From: Pseudomonas sp. Seg1
GTDB lineage: Bacteria; Pseudomonadota; Gammaproteobacteria; Pseudomonadales; Pseudomonadaceae
Assembly (NCBI RefSeq): GCF_018326005.1
Contig: NZ_AP021903.1
Coordinates: 6,011,501-6,075,500, forward strand
Length of the DNA: 64,000 nt
Direction of reading: 5' to 3'
Shown here: positions 35,550 to 45,648 of the stretch, in pieces
How the letters are laid out: each line of letters starts with the position of its first letter
Position numbering within the stretch: the stretch's first letter is position 1
Position numbers and translations under genes: made by a program
Notes under the pieces: generated by a model
What the model was told of the DNA's origin: nothing
The model's input: only the letters and a program-made list of their open reading frames with translations
The model's database searches: none

Positions 35550-35705
35550 CATCGCTGGCAAGCCAGCTCCCACAGGGATTGCTGATGCTCACAAGATTTC
35601 AGCAACACCCGACAACTTATGAGAACCAGCTCCCACAGGGATTTTCTGTGTGATCAAGATTTCTGTATCACAACAGAACCTGTGGGAGCTGGCTTGCCAG
35701 CGATT
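35550..35705. repeat. Cluster of family A REPs
   Basis: Full single REPs at 35550-35577 and 35678-35704 with a truncated copy (CCAGCTCCCACAGGG, 35626-35640) between them, just beyond the end of the serine dehydratase gene. Confidence 0.85.
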
Positions 35706-35720
35706 GGGGTCAACTTGGTC

Positions 35721-37097
35721 TTAGCACTCAACAGCACTGACCGCCAAGCCACCGCGCGATGTCTCTTTATATTTGTCATGCATGTCGGCACCGGTATCAC
35801 GCATGGTACGGATCACCCGATCCAGCGAGATAAAGTGCTGACCATCGCCACGCAACGCCATTTGCGCCGCGTTGATCGCCTTCACGGCGGCAATCGCATT
35901 GCGCTCGATGCACGGCACCTGCACCAGACCGCCAACCGGATCGCAGGTCAGGCCGAGGTTGTGCTCCAGACCGATTTCTGCGGCGTTGCACAGTTGCTCC
36001 GGCGTCGCCCCGAGGATCTCCGCCAGCCCTGCCGCCGCCATCGCGCAGGCTGAACCGACCTCGCCCTGGCAGCCGACTTCGGCACCCGAGATCGAAGCGT
36101 TCTTCTTGCACAGAATCCCTACCGCCGCCGCACCGAGGAAATAGTCGACCACGTTGGCGTCGGTGACCGCTTCGCTGAACTTCATAAAGTAGTGCAACAC
36201 CGCCGGGATGATCCCCGCCGCACCGTTGGTCGGCGCCGTGACCATGCGCCCGCCGGCCGCGTTCTCTTCATTAACAGCCAGGGCGAACAGATTGACCCAC
36301 TCCATCGCACTCAACGTCGAGCCGATCACATTGGGCTTGTTCAATTCCTGCAGGCTGCGATGCAACTTCGCCGCGCGCCGACGCACATTCAATCCACCGG
36401 GCAGGATGCCTTCGTGCTTGAGGCCCTGCTCGACGCAGTCCTGCATCGCCCGCCACAGCTTCATCAGCCCGGCGCGGATTTCCTCTTCGCTGCGCCAGAC
36501 CTTTTCGTTGGCCATCATCAATTCGGCGACGCGCAGGTTGTTCTTCTTGCACAGCTCCAGCAGCTCCACCGCGCTGGAAAAGTCATAAGGCAACTCGGTG
36601 CGATCCAGATCGACCACGCCACTGGACGCCTGCGCCTGATCCACCACGAAACCGCCGCCCACCGAATAGTAGGTGTCGTGATGCAGTTCACCGTGATCAC
36701 CCTCGGCAACAATCGTCATCGCATTGGGATGGAACGGCAGATTCTCGTCGATCAGGCGCATGTCCCGTGCCCAGACAAACGGCACCGACAAACGACCATC
36801 CAATAGAAGGGTATGAGTTTCACGCAGCGCCTGAATGCGCGGGCCGATCTGCGACGGGTCGATAGCGTCCGGCCATTCGCCCATCAGGCCCATGATCACC
36901 GCGTTGTCGCTGCCGTGACCGATACCGGTGGCCGACAACGATCCGAACAATTGCACTTCTATACGACGCACCTGTTCCAGCTGGTGCTTGTCCCTTAGCG
37001 ACTCGACGAACAACGCCGCGGCGCGCATCGGCCCGACGGTGTGGGAACTGGAAGGGCCGATGCCGATTTTGAACAGGTCGAAAACGCTGATAGCCAT
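35721..37097 (-). CDS. sdaB: L-serine ammonia-lyase (serine dehydratase)
   Basis: 458 aa single-chain iron-sulfur serine dehydratase. It starts [27 protein letters not shown]. The catalytic-domain cysteines for the 4Fe-4S cluster are in [23 protein letters not shown] and [15 protein letters not shown]. It deaminates serine (made from glycine by GlyA) to pyruvate and so completes betaine degradation. It lies downstream of gbdR on the same strand in reverse order and is followed by REPs. GAGCTC-type weak ribosome site; start supported by family N-terminus. Confidence 0.94.
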   Translation of the reverse strand: MAISVFDLFKIGIGPSSSHTVGPMRAAALFVESLRDKHQLEQVRRIEVQLFGSLSATGIGHGSDNAVIMGLMGEWPDAIDPSQIGPRIQALRETHTLLLDGRLSVPFVWARDMRLIDENLPFHPNAMTIVAEGDHGELHHDTYYSVGGGFVVDQAQASSGVVDLDRTELPYDFSSAVELLELCKKNNLRVAELMMANEKVWRSEEEIRAGLMKLWRAMQDCVEQGLKHEGILPGGLNVRRRAAKLHRSLQELNKPNVIGSTLSAMEWVNLFALAVNEENAAGGRMVTAPTNGAAGIIPAVLHYFMKFSEAVTDANVVDYFLGAAAVGILCKKNASISGAEVGCQGEVGSACAMAAAGLAEILGATPEQLCNAAEIGLEHNLGLTCDPVGGLVQVPCIERNAIAAVKAINAAQMALRGDGQHFISLDRVIRTMRDTGADMHDKYKETSRGGLAVSAVEC

Positions 37098-37328
37098 TGC
37101 TGCAGAGCTCCTGAGGATGCCGATCCGGGGCGATAAGCGCCCGCTGGCGGAGCTGCTACGCTCAAGCTGCGATCCGCCGGAATGCCCGCATCATCAGGCT
37201 TTTGTCAGGTCGCACGGCGTCTGACACCGACGCACTCATGCCCACTAACGCCGTGCCGCTTTCGTCCCCGGTTTTCGCCGTTTTTATGCGGTTCAGATGG
37301 CCAGACGGGGCCAAAAAAAGCTGTAAGC

Positions 37329-37373
37329 GACGTCACTGACACTGGATGCGACCATCCCTGTACTGGATACGAC
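37329..37373 (-). promoter_or_regulatory. Tandem 21-bp repeats upstream of cbcX
   Basis: ACTGGATGCGACCATCCCTG is followed at exactly 21 bp by ACTGGATACGACGCCCCCTG. CGAC cores stand at 37329, 37349 and 37370. It is the best 21-bp repeat in the window and lies in the gap between sdaB and cbcX, where a GbdR site would be expected. Orientation relative to cbcX is opposite to that seen at gbcA. Confidence 0.5.
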
Positions 37374-37533
37374 GCCCCCTGTAGGCGTCAGATTTTCACT
37401 GGTACATGATCGTTATGACTCGATTGCAAGGCGCCGTGGTAGAGCTGTCTCCAGAACGCCATCCAACCGCAACCTATAAGTGCGGTGGTCCACAGTCGGA
37501 ACACTGCCAAAAAAAACACCAAGGAGTCCATCC

Positions 37534-38478
37534 ATGAAAGGTTCCCCGTCGTTGTTGTTGGCCGCCATGCTGAGTCTGCCGTTACTGGCTCAAGCTGCAG
37601 AACCGGCGCAGTGCATTACCGTTAACTTCTCCGATGTCGGCTGGACCGACATCACCGCCACCACCGCTACCACCTCCGTTGTCCTCAACGCCCTCGGCTA
37701 CAAGACCAAGACCACCATGATCTCCGTGCCCGTGACCTACAAGTCGCTGGCCGACGGCAAGAACATGGACGTGTTCCTCGGTAACTGGATGCCGACCATG
37801 GAGAACGACATCAAGGCTTACCGCGAAGCTGGCACCGTGGAAACCGTGCGCACCAACCTCAAGGGTGCCAAGTACACCCTCGCCGTGCCGCAAGCCCTGT
37901 ATGACAAGGGTCTGCATGACTTCGCCGACATCGCCAAATTCAAGAAAGAACTCGACGGCAAGATCTACGGCATCGAGCCTGGCAACGACGGCAACCGTCT
38001 GATCCAGAGCATGATCGACAAAGACGCCTTCGGCCTGAAAACCGCCGGTTTCAAAGTCGTCGAATCCTCCGAAGCGGGCATGCTCTCGCAGGTTGACCGC
38101 GCGCAGAAACGCGACACCGCCGTGGTCTTCCTCGGCTGGGCGCCGCACCCGATGAACAAGCGCTTCAAGATTCAATACCTGACCGGTGGCGATGACTTCT
38201 TCGGCCCGGATTTCGGTGCTGCAACCGTGGCGACCAACACTCGCAAGGGCTACGCCACCGAGTGCAGCAACGTCGGTCAGTTGCTGAAAAATCTGGAGTT
38301 CACTGTCGACATGGAAAGTGAACTGATGGGCAACATCCTCGACGACAAGATGAAGCCTGACGCGGCCGCCAAGGCCTGGCTGAAAAAGAATCCACAGGTG
38401 CTCGATACCTGGCTCGCTGGCGTGACCACCATTGACGGTAAACCTGGCCTGGAGGCCGTGAAAGCCAAACTGCAGTAA
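37534..38478 (+). CDS. cbcX: Choline/quaternary amine-binding periplasmic protein
   Basis: 314 aa. Signal peptide MKGSPSLLLAAMLSLPLLAQAAE (cleavage after A21 or A22). Ligand-cage tryptophans are in DVGWTD and LGNWMP, and WAPHPMN is conserved with CaiX, its paralogue. It binds choline and feeds the CbcWV transporter. ATG 37534 has AAGGAG nine bases before it. A strong hairpin follows the gene. Confidence 0.94.
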   Translation: MKGSPSLLLAAMLSLPLLAQAAEPAQCITVNFSDVGWTDITATTATTSVVLNALGYKTKTTMISVPVTYKSLADGKNMDVFLGNWMPTMENDIKAYREAGTVETVRTNLKGAKYTLAVPQALYDKGLHDFADIAKFKKELDGKIYGIEPGNDGNRLIQSMIDKDAFGLKTAGFKVVESSEAGMLSQVDRAQKRDTAVVFLGWAPHPMNKRFKIQYLTGGDDFFGPDFGAATVATNTRKGYATECSNVGQLLKNLEFTVDMESELMGNILDDKMKPDAAAKAWLKKNPQVLDTWLAGVTTIDGKPGLEAVKAKLQ

Positions 38479-38487
38479 TCGCTTATG

Positions 38488-38509
38488 CCGGGGGAGCCAG
38501 CTCCCCCGG
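38488..38509 (+). terminator. Strong hairpin between cbcX and cbcW (attenuator or stability element)
   Basis: CCGGGGGAGC pairs perfectly with GCTCCCCCGG and is followed by GCTGTTTATTT. It lies ten bases after cbcX. It could end part of the transcripts or protect the cbcX message, giving more binding protein than membrane subunit. Confidence 0.6.
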
Positions 38510-38544
38510 GCTGTTTATTTCCTTGCATGCGGACGTTCACTACC

Positions 38545-39390
38545 ATGCTGATTGATCAGAAAATACCTTTAGGCCAGTACATCGCGGGCTTCGTTGAATG
38601 GTTGACGCAACACGGCGCCAGCACCTTCGACGCAATCGCCGTGACCCTGGAAACGATGATCCACGGCGTGACGTTTGCGCTGACCTGGTTCAACCCGCTG
38701 GTCTTGATCGGCCTCATCGCTCTGATTGCGCATCTGATCCAGCGCAAATGGGGATTGACCGCTTTCGTTATCGCCTCCTTCCTGCTGATCCTCAATCTGG
38801 GGTACTGGCAGGAAACCATGGAAACCCTCGCCCAGGTCATGTTCGCGACCCTGGTCTGCGTGGTCATCGGCGTGCCGTTGGGCATCGTCGCCGCGCACAA
38901 ACCGATGTTCTACACGTTAATGCGTCCGGTACTCGATCTGATGCAGACCGTACCGACCTTCGTTTACCTCATTCCTACCCTGACCCTCTTCGGGCTGGGC
39001 GTGGTGCCGGGCCTGATCTCCACGGTGGTGTTCGCCATCGCTGCGCCGATCCGCCTGACCTACCTGGGCATCCGCGATGTCCCGCAAGAACTGATGGACG
39101 CCGGCAAGGCCTTCGGCTGCTCGCGTCGCCAATTGCTCTCACGGATCGAACTGCCTCACGCCATGCCGAGCATCGCTGCCGGCATCACCCAGTGCATCAT
39201 GCTGTCGTTGTCGATGGTGGTGATCGCGGCACTGGTGGGCGCCGACGGACTCGGCAAACCGGTGGTCAACGCACTGAACACTGCTGATATCGCCCTGGGC
39301 TTCGAAGCAGGCCTGGCGATCGTACTGCTGGCGATCATGCTCGACCGTATCTGCAAACAACCCGACGCCAAAGTAGGGGGTGACGCATGA
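38545..39390 (+). CDS. cbcW: ABC transporter permease for choline/betaine/carnitine
   Basis: 281 aa inner-membrane permease of the ProW/OpuAB type with five to six membrane spans. The ATPase-contact loop is MDAGKAFGCSRRQLLSRIELPHAMPSI (about 193-219, EAA-like motif). ATG 38545 gives MLIDQKIPLGQYI, the family N-terminus; in-frame starts at 38485 and 38527 lack better support. The stop overlaps the cbcV start (ATGA, 39387-39390). Confidence 0.93.
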   Translation: MLIDQKIPLGQYIAGFVEWLTQHGASTFDAIAVTLETMIHGVTFALTWFNPLVLIGLIALIAHLIQRKWGLTAFVIASFLLILNLGYWQETMETLAQVMFATLVCVVIGVPLGIVAAHKPMFYTLMRPVLDLMQTVPTFVYLIPTLTLFGLGVVPGLISTVVFAIAAPIRLTYLGIRDVPQELMDAGKAFGCSRRQLLSRIELPHAMPSIAAGITQCIMLSLSMVVIAALVGADGLGKPVVNALNTADIALGFEAGLAIVLLAIMLDRICKQPDAKVGGDA

Positions 39391-40565
39391 GCATAATTCG
39401 CTTCGAAGACGTCGACGTAATCTTCTCCAAGGATCCACGCGAGGCACTCAAGCTGCTGGATCAGGGCATGACCCGCAACGAGATCCTGAAAAAGACCGGG
39501 CAGATTGTCGGCGTGGAAAAAGCCACGCTGGACATCAATAAAGGCGAGATCTGCGTGCTGATGGGCCTCTCCGGTTCCGGCAAATCGAGCCTGCTGCGCT
39601 GCATCAACGGCCTCAACACCGTGAGCCGCGGCAAGCTGTTCGTCGAGCATGAAAACCGTCAGATCGACATTGCCTCCTGTACCCCCGCAGAGCTGAAAAT
39701 GATGCGTACCAAACGCATCGCCATGGTGTTCCAGAAGTTCGCCCTGATGCCGTGGCTGACGGTGCGCGAGAACATCAGTTTCGGTCTGGAAATGCAGGGT
39801 CGCCCGGAGAAGGAACGCAAGAAACTGGTCGACGAAAAACTCGAACTGGTCGGCCTGACACAGTGGCGTAACAAGAAGCCGGATGAACTCTCCGGCGGCA
39901 TGCAACAGCGCGTGGGCCTGGCGCGAGCATTGGCGATGGACGCCGACATTCTGTTGATGGACGAACCGTTTTCGGCACTCGACCCGTTGATCCGTCAGGG
40001 TCTGCAGGATGAATTGCTGGAACTGCAACGCAAGCTGAGCAAGACCATCGTCTTCGTGAGTCACGACCTTGATGAAGCGCTGAAACTCGGCAGCCGAATC
40101 GCAATCATGAAAGACGGCCGGATCATCCAGTACAGCGTGCCGGAAGAGATTGTGCTGACCCCTGCGGACGACTATGTGCGCACCTTCGTCGCGCACACCA
40201 ATCCGCTCAACGTGCTCTGCGGTCGCAGCCTGATGCGCACGCTGGACAAGTGCAAACGCATCAACGGTTCGGTGTGTCTGGATCCGGGCGGCGACTCGTG
40301 GCTGGACCTGGCCGAAGGCAACACCATCAAGGGTGCGCGGCAGAACGGTTCGGTACTGAACCTGCAGAACTGGGCGCCGGGGCAAGCGGTGGAAGGGCTG
40401 GAGCGCAAGCCAACGCTGGTGGATTCGAATATCGGCATGCGTGATGCGTTGCAGATTCGTTATCAGACCGGCAACAAACTGGTGCTGCACGATAACAATC
40501 ATGTGGTGGGGATCTTGGGCGACAGTGAGCTGTATCACGCGTTGCTGGGCAAGAACCTGGGGTAA
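39387..40565 (+). CDS. cbcV: ABC transporter ATPase for choline/betaine/carnitine
   Basis: 392 aa. Walker A is GLSGSGKSS (60-68), the signature LSGGMQQRVGLARAL, Walker B ILLMDEPFSALDP and the H-loop SHD. The C-terminal 130 residues replace the CBS domains of ProV with a different tail (NVLCGRSLMRTLDKC through HDNNHVVGILGDSEL). It powers CbcW and serves the binding proteins CbcX, CaiX and, in relatives, BetX. It ends at an intrinsic terminator. Confidence 0.94.
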   Translation: MSIIRFEDVDVIFSKDPREALKLLDQGMTRNEILKKTGQIVGVEKATLDINKGEICVLMGLSGSGKSSLLRCINGLNTVSRGKLFVEHENRQIDIASCTPAELKMMRTKRIAMVFQKFALMPWLTVRENISFGLEMQGRPEKERKKLVDEKLELVGLTQWRNKKPDELSGGMQQRVGLARALAMDADILLMDEPFSALDPLIRQGLQDELLELQRKLSKTIVFVSHDLDEALKLGSRIAIMKDGRIIQYSVPEEIVLTPADDYVRTFVAHTNPLNVLCGRSLMRTLDKCKRINGSVCLDPGGDSWLDLAEGNTIKGARQNGSVLNLQNWAPGQAVEGLERKPTLVDSNIGMRDALQIRYQTGNKLVLHDNNHVVGILGDSELYHALLGKNLG

Positions 40566-40580
40566 GAACCCCGGACACAA

Positions 40581-40611
40581 AAACGCCGCGAGAGGATCGC
40601 GGCGTTTTTGT
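40581..40611 (+). terminator. Rho-independent terminator after cbcV
   Basis: AACGCCGCG and CGCGGCGTT pair around AGAGGAT, followed by TTTTGTT. It stands 16 bases after the cbcV stop. A T-rich partner on the other side (AAAAACGCC) makes it usable in both directions. Confidence 0.88.
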
Positions 40612-40642
40612 TAGTGCAGATTATTCCGCTGCAAACAGAGAA

Positions 40643-40777
40643 CCTGTGGTGAGGGGATTTATCCCCGATGGGCTGCGGAGCAGTCCCCAGCCGGCAACTG
40701 CGATATCCAGATAAATCGCGATCGCAGGTTTCAGGGCCGCTTCGCGACCCATCGGGGATAAATCCCCTCACCACAAT
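40643..40777. repeat. REPIN, family D
   Basis: GTGGTGAGGGGATTTATCCC and its inverse around a 90-bp spacer, between the convergent cbcV and betT genes. Confidence 0.86.
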
Positions 40778-40816
40778 GTTCGGCGGTGCATTCGCTACAC
40801 CGCCGATCCTCAAGGT

Positions 40817-42814
40817 TTAGCTGTACACCCGGCCAAGGAGTTGCCGATGGCTTTCAAACTGATCGAGCACATCGCGTGTGATCTGATCCTGCGTGAAGCC
40901 CATCAGGTCGTAATCCTGGCTGCCGTTGTGCAAATACACCTCGGCGCGGTAGTAACGCTGGCGCGCTTCATCGGACTGGGCCGATTCGGTCGGGGTCGCC
41001 AGATAACCGTCCAGGCTCACTTCGTAAACGAACGGGTTGCCCTCTTCCATCTCGATGCGCACGCCCATGCAACGCTTGGATTTACCCAAAAGCGTTTGCA
41101 CTTCCAGACCCTGCGCACGCATTTGCGCGGCAGCGTCTTCCAGCGCCGGGCTGACCTGCTTGTCCATGAAACGCTGCACCACCGATTGGCTCGGTTGCAG
41201 GTCCAGTTGCGTCAGACGCTCGCTGAAACCGCGACGACCACGTTCAGCCAGTTGCGCCTGCTCCTGTTCGATCTGCACGTCCTGACGCATTGCCTTGTGC
41301 AGGCCGAACATGAAGAACACCAGCACCACCGAGAACGGCAGACCGGCCAGCACCACCATGGTTTGCATGGCTTCGAAGTTACCGGCAAACAGCAGGCCGA
41401 TGGTCACCAGGGTGATCACGACCGACCAGAAGATTCGCAGCCAGTGCGGCGCATCTTCGTCGACGTTGCCGCCCTTGCAGGACAGATTCGCCATCATTAC
41501 CGCGCCGGAGTCGGCCGGGGTCAGGAACAGCACGAAGCCAACAAAGATCGACACACCGATGACGATTTTCGACGCCGGGTAATGCTCAAGCAACTGATAG
41601 ATGGCCATCGACGGCTGTTCCAGCGCCGTCTTGCCAAGCTCGACCGCCCCCTGGTTCATCACCAGATCCAGTGCCGAGTTACCGAAGATCGACAGCCAGG
41701 CCAGGGTGAAGCCCAGCGGAATCAGCAGCACGCCGGCGACCAGTTCGCGCACGGTACGACCACGGGAAATACGCGCAATGAACATGCCTACAAATGGGGC
41801 CCAGGAAATCCACCACGCCCAGTAGAACAGAGTCCACAGACCCAGCCAGCGGTCGGACTTGGCGTTGTCGCCTTCATAGACGTACAGGTCGAACGTCTTC
41901 AGCACCACGCCGTTGAGGTAGTCGCCGATGTTCTGCACGAAGCCGTTGAGCAGGTGCAGGGTCGGGCCGAACAGCAGGACGAAAATCAGCAGACCGCTGA
42001 ACAGCACGATGTTCAGGTTGGACAGACGACGGATGCCGTTTTCCACACCGGACACGGCAGCGATGGTTGCCACGGTGCTCATGACGATGATCACGATCAA
42101 AAGGTTGGTGTTGCTGTGCTCCATGCCGAACAGGTTTTCCAGGCCGGAGGACACTTGCAGCGAGCCGATCCCCAGGTTGGTCACCAGACCCAGCAGGGTC
42201 ACGAACATGCCGAAGCCGTCCACCGCGTGACCGGCCGCGCCTTTGACCCAACGCTCACCCACCAGTGGATACAGCGCCGAACGCAGGGCCAGCGGCTGGT
42301 TATGACGATAGGCAAAGTACGCCACGGCCAGACCTACCAGTGCGTAGATCGCCCAGCCGTGCAGGCCCCAGTGCAGGAAAGTCAGTTGCACCGCCTGACG
42401 CGCGGCCATGTTGGTGGCCGCTGCGCCTTCCGGCGGATTGAAGTAGTGATCCAGTGGCTCGGAAGCGCCGAAATACAGCAGCGAAATACCGATACCCGAC
42501 GAGAACAGCATCCCCGCCCAGGCGCCGTAACTGAAATCCGGGGTGTCGTCCTTGCTGCCCAGTTTGAGTTTGCCGTACGAGGAAAACGCCAGGCCCACGA
42601 CAAATACCAGATAGGCGGCAATCACCACCATGTAGTACCAGCCGAAGCTGCGCGACAACCAGGCCTGAGCCACACCCAACAAACTGCCAGCCTCTTTCGG
42701 GGCGATCATCAGAATGGCGGTCAACAACAGAATCAGCGCGGTAGAGGTGTAAAACACCCAACCGTTGACCGTCACCTTCTCGGGCGGGGTCTTTATAAGC
42801 GAGGCAGAACTCAT
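40817..42814 (-). CDS. betT: BCCT-family choline transporter
   Basis: 665 aa. Twelve membrane spans, the BCCT signature WTLFYWAWWISWAPFVGMF followed by IARISRGRTVREL, and a roughly 150-residue cytoplasmic C-terminal domain of the sort that tunes BetT to osmolarity. ATG 42814 gives MSSASLIKTPPEKV with GGAG ten bases ahead; an earlier in-frame start is unlike the family. It is divergent from betIBA and presumably controlled by BetI. Confidence 0.94.
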   Translation of the reverse strand: MSSASLIKTPPEKVTVNGWVFYTSTALILLLTAILMIAPKEAGSLLGVAQAWLSRSFGWYYMVVIAAYLVFVVGLAFSSYGKLKLGSKDDTPDFSYGAWAGMLFSSGIGISLLYFGASEPLDHYFNPPEGAAATNMAARQAVQLTFLHWGLHGWAIYALVGLAVAYFAYRHNQPLALRSALYPLVGERWVKGAAGHAVDGFGMFVTLLGLVTNLGIGSLQVSSGLENLFGMEHSNTNLLIVIIVMSTVATIAAVSGVENGIRRLSNLNIVLFSGLLIFVLLFGPTLHLLNGFVQNIGDYLNGVVLKTFDLYVYEGDNAKSDRWLGLWTLFYWAWWISWAPFVGMFIARISRGRTVRELVAGVLLIPLGFTLAWLSIFGNSALDLVMNQGAVELGKTALEQPSMAIYQLLEHYPASKIVIGVSIFVGFVLFLTPADSGAVMMANLSCKGGNVDEDAPHWLRIFWSVVITLVTIGLLFAGNFEAMQTMVVLAGLPFSVVLVFFMFGLHKAMRQDVQIEQEQAQLAERGRRGFSERLTQLDLQPSQSVVQRFMDKQVSPALEDAAAQMRAQGLEVQTLLGKSKRCMGVRIEMEEGNPFVYEVSLDGYLATPTESAQSDEARQRYYRAEVYLHNGSQDYDLMGFTQDQITRDVLDQFESHRQLLGRVYS

Positions 42815-43243
42815 GGCACAAATGCTCCAGGCAGTGCGAGAGAAGAACACAAGGCAACACGGAACCCGACCAATCGGTTAGTTGGCAGCCGACCGGCGGG
42901 TGATATAAAGACACCCCGAAAAAAGCCCGAACCTGCCGAAATGGCGCTGCGAATCGCTTTCGTGGCCAAAGGCATCCGGACGTTCATCCGAAACCTGGCC
43001 CTGAGCGTCTTGCCCTTTCAACACGTCCATCGAATCGCGAACCGCGCCATGCCCCATACAGGTTTCAAGCATTTTCGGATGTCGGTTTTATCGCCACTTA
43101 CACGTAGGAAAAATCTGTAGGCAGCGACGATTTGTCGCAGATCTTATTCTTTGTTGATTGAACGTTCAATCAAAACAAAATAGACTGGCCCTCAATCCGA
43201 TAGGCGTCATTCGCCCCTCGGAAGGCCTAAGGAGATGTGCAAG
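42815..43243. other. betT/betI divergent control region
   Basis: 429 bp with no gene. It contains the palindromic BetI operator at 43154-43173. The AT-rich stretch after it (CAAAACAAAATAGACT) is a plausible betIBA promoter. No second operator copy is evident nearer betT. Confidence 0.6.
43154..43173. promoter_or_regulatory. BetI operator
   Basis: A perfect 20-bp palindrome, TTGATTGAACGTTCAATCAA, centred 80 bp before betI. It closely resembles the BetI-binding sequence known from E. coli. BetI bound here would repress betIBA and possibly betT until choline is present. Confidence 0.85.
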
Positions 43244-43837
43244 ATGCCCAAGGTCGGTATGCAACCCATCCGCCGCCAACAACTGATCGAAGCCACTTTG
43301 CAGGCGGTCGATCAGGTCGGAATGGGGGACGCCAGCATTGCGCTGATCGCCCGTTTGGCCGGTGTCTCGAATGGCATCATCAGTCATTACTTTCAGGACA
43401 AGAACGGCCTGATTGCCGCCACGATGCGGTATCTGATGAACGTCCTCAGCGAGAACGTCACCGCGCGCCGTCAGGCGCTGGCAGACAGCAGCCCACGGGC
43501 GCATCTGCAGGTGATCATCGAAGGCAACTTCGACGCCAGCCAGGTCAATGGCCCGGCAATGAAAACCTGGCTGGCCTTCTGGGCCACCAGCATGCACCAG
43601 CCGTCTTTGCACAGGTTGCAGCGGATCAACGATCACCGTCTGTATTCCAACCTGTGCTGCGAGTTCCGCCGTGTGCTGCCGCTCGAAGATGCGCGCACCG
43701 CAGCGCGTGGCCTGGCAGCGTTGATTGATGGCTTGTGGTTGCGCGGCGCTTTGTCGGGAGACGCTTTCGACACGGCGCAGGCGCAACAGATCGCTTACGA
43801 ATACATGGATTTCCAATTGGCCAAGAAGGTGAGCTAG
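43244..43837 (+). CDS. betI: Choline-responsive TetR-type repressor
   Basis: 197 aa. N-terminal TetR helix-turn-helix ([25 protein letters not shown], about 29-53) and a helical ligand domain with the BetI-specific [14 protein letters not shown] 43244 has AAGGAG upstream and yields [15 protein letters not shown], the standard BetI start. First gene of betIBA. Confidence 0.95.
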   Translation: MPKVGMQPIRRQQLIEATLQAVDQVGMGDASIALIARLAGVSNGIISHYFQDKNGLIAATMRYLMNVLSENVTARRQALADSSPRAHLQVIIEGNFDASQVNGPAMKTWLAFWATSMHQPSLHRLQRINDHRLYSNLCCEFRRVLPLEDARTAARGLAALIDGLWLRGALSGDAFDTAQAQQIAYEYMDFQLAKKVS

Positions 43838-43925
43838 AGCACACAGAAAACGCTCGGCCCCTGAACGCCACCGCAGCCTCACCGCGGTGGTCAACGCCAA
43901 CCACTAATGCACTTGCGAGGACACT

Positions 43926-45398
43926 ATGGCCCGTTTCGAACTGCAAAAACTTTACATCGATGGTGCGTACTCCGACGCCGGCAGCGATGCCACCTTCGAA
44001 GCCATCAACCCGGCTAACGGTGAAGTCCTCGCACTGGTGCAACGTGCGACCAAGGAAGACGTCGAGCGCGCTGTCGTCAGCGCTGAAAAGGGCCAGAAAA
44101 TCTGGGCTGCGATGACCGCCATGGAGCGTTCGCGCATCCTGCGTCGCGCCGTCGACATCCTGCGCGAGCGCAACGATGAACTGGCTGCTCTGGAAACCCT
44201 GGACACCGGTAAAGCCTTCTCCGAAACCAAGTACGTCGACATCGTTACCGGCGCCGACGTGCTGGAATACTACGCAGGCCTGGTACCCGCCATCGAAGGC
44301 GAGCAGATCCCGCTGCGTGACACTTCTTTCGTTTACACCCGTCGCGAGCCGCTGGGTGTGGTGGCCGGTATCGGCGCGTGGAACTACCCGATCCAGATCG
44401 CGCTGTGGAAATCCGCTCCAGCCTTGGCGGCCGGTAACGCGATGATCTTCAAGCCAAGCGAAGTCACCTCGCTGACCACCCTGAAACTGGCCGAGATCTA
44501 CACCGAAGCCGGCGTTCCGAATGGCGTGTTCAACGTTCTGACCGGCAGCGGCCGTGAAGTCGGCACCTGGCTGACCGAGCACCCGCGCATCGAAAAAATC
44601 TCCTTCACTGGCGGCACCGACACTGGCAAGAAAGTCATGGCCAGCGCTTCGGCTTCGTCGCTGAAAGACGTGACCATGGAACTGGGCGGCAAATCCCCGC
44701 TGATCATCTGCGACGACGCAGATCTGGATCGCGCTGCCGACACCGCGATGATGGCCAACTTCTACAGCTCCGGTCAGGTCTGCACCAACGGCACTCGCGT
44801 GTTCGTACCGGCTCATCTGAAAGCCGCCTTCGAAGCCAAGATCGTTGAGCGCGTTGCGCGCATCCGCATCGGCAACCCGGAAGACGAAAACACCAACTTC
44901 GGCCCGCTGGTCAGCTTCCCGCACATGGAAAGCGTGTTGGGTTACATCGCCAAGGGTAAAGAAGAAGGTGCCCGCGTACTGTGCGGCGGCGAGCGTCTGA
45001 CCGACGGCGAATTCGCCAAAGGCGCATTCGTTGCTCCGACCGTGTTCACCGATTGCACCGACGACATGACCATCGTTCGTGAAGAAATCTTTGGCCCGGT
45101 CATGGCGATCCTCTCCTACGAAACCGAAGAAGAAGTGATCCGCCGTGCCAACGACACCGACTTCGGCCTGGCCGCCGGTATCGTCACCAAAGACCTGAAC
45201 CGCGCACACCGCGTGATTCATCAACTGGAAGCCGGTATCTGCTGGATCAACGCCTGGGGCGAGTCCGACGCAAAAATGCCGGTGGGCGGTTACAAGCAGT
45301 CGGGTGTTGGCCGTGAGAACGGGATCAGCTCGCTGAACAACTTCACGCGCATCAAATCGGTACAGGTCGAGCTGGGCGATTACGTCTCGGTGTTCTGA
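43926..45398 (+). CDS. betB: Betaine aldehyde dehydrogenase
   Basis: 490 aa aldehyde dehydrogenase. It has E252 in MELGGKSP and catalytic C286 in [11 protein letters not shown], the same numbering as E. coli BetB; the Rossmann loop [10 protein letters not shown] is at about 227-236. It oxidises betaine aldehyde to glycine betaine with NAD(P)+. It is 88 bp after betI. A 133-bp REPIN separates it from betA. Confidence 0.96.
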   Translation: MARFELQKLYIDGAYSDAGSDATFEAINPANGEVLALVQRATKEDVERAVVSAEKGQKIWAAMTAMERSRILRRAVDILRERNDELAALETLDTGKAFSETKYVDIVTGADVLEYYAGLVPAIEGEQIPLRDTSFVYTRREPLGVVAGIGAWNYPIQIALWKSAPALAAGNAMIFKPSEVTSLTTLKLAEIYTEAGVPNGVFNVLTGSGREVGTWLTEHPRIEKISFTGGTDTGKKVMASASASSLKDVTMELGGKSPLIICDDADLDRAADTAMMANFYSSGQVCTNGTRVFVPAHLKAAFEAKIVERVARIRIGNPEDENTNFGPLVSFPHMESVLGYIAKGKEEGARVLCGGERLTDGEFAKGAFVAPTVFTDCTDDMTIVREEIFGPVMAILSYETEEEVIRRANDTDFGLAAGIVTKDLNRAHRVIHQLEAGICWINAWGESDAKMPVGGYKQSGVGRENGISSLNNFTRIKSVQVELGDYVSVF

Positions 45399-45423
45399 TC
45401 TGACGCAGAGTCTGGATGGGCCC

Positions 45424-45556
45424 TTGTGGCGAGGGGATTCATCCCCGATGGGCTGCAAAGCAGCCCCCTCCAGACACTGCAATTCTCCAGACAGAACCCA
45501 GTCGCTGACTTAACGACTGCTGCGCAGCCGGTCGGGGATAAATCCCCTCACCACAG
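45424..45556. repeat. REPIN, family D, between betB and betA
   Basis: GTGGCGAGGGGATTCATCCC and its inverse inside the betIBA operon. Its hairpin could make the betB and betA message levels differ. Confidence 0.86.
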
Positions 45557-45648
45557 AGGATCTTCTCCACAGGGAGTTTCCTCCTCTGCTTAGGTTTTGC
45601 AGCGTCCCGGCGATCTTGACCTGACCAACTTCAAAGAGGGTGCATTCA

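Noticed and set aside
40841..43120. 759-codon open frame opposite betT
   Set aside because: Antisense shadow of betT. The composition (His, Gln and Arg-rich) is typical of the reverse complement of a membrane protein gene.
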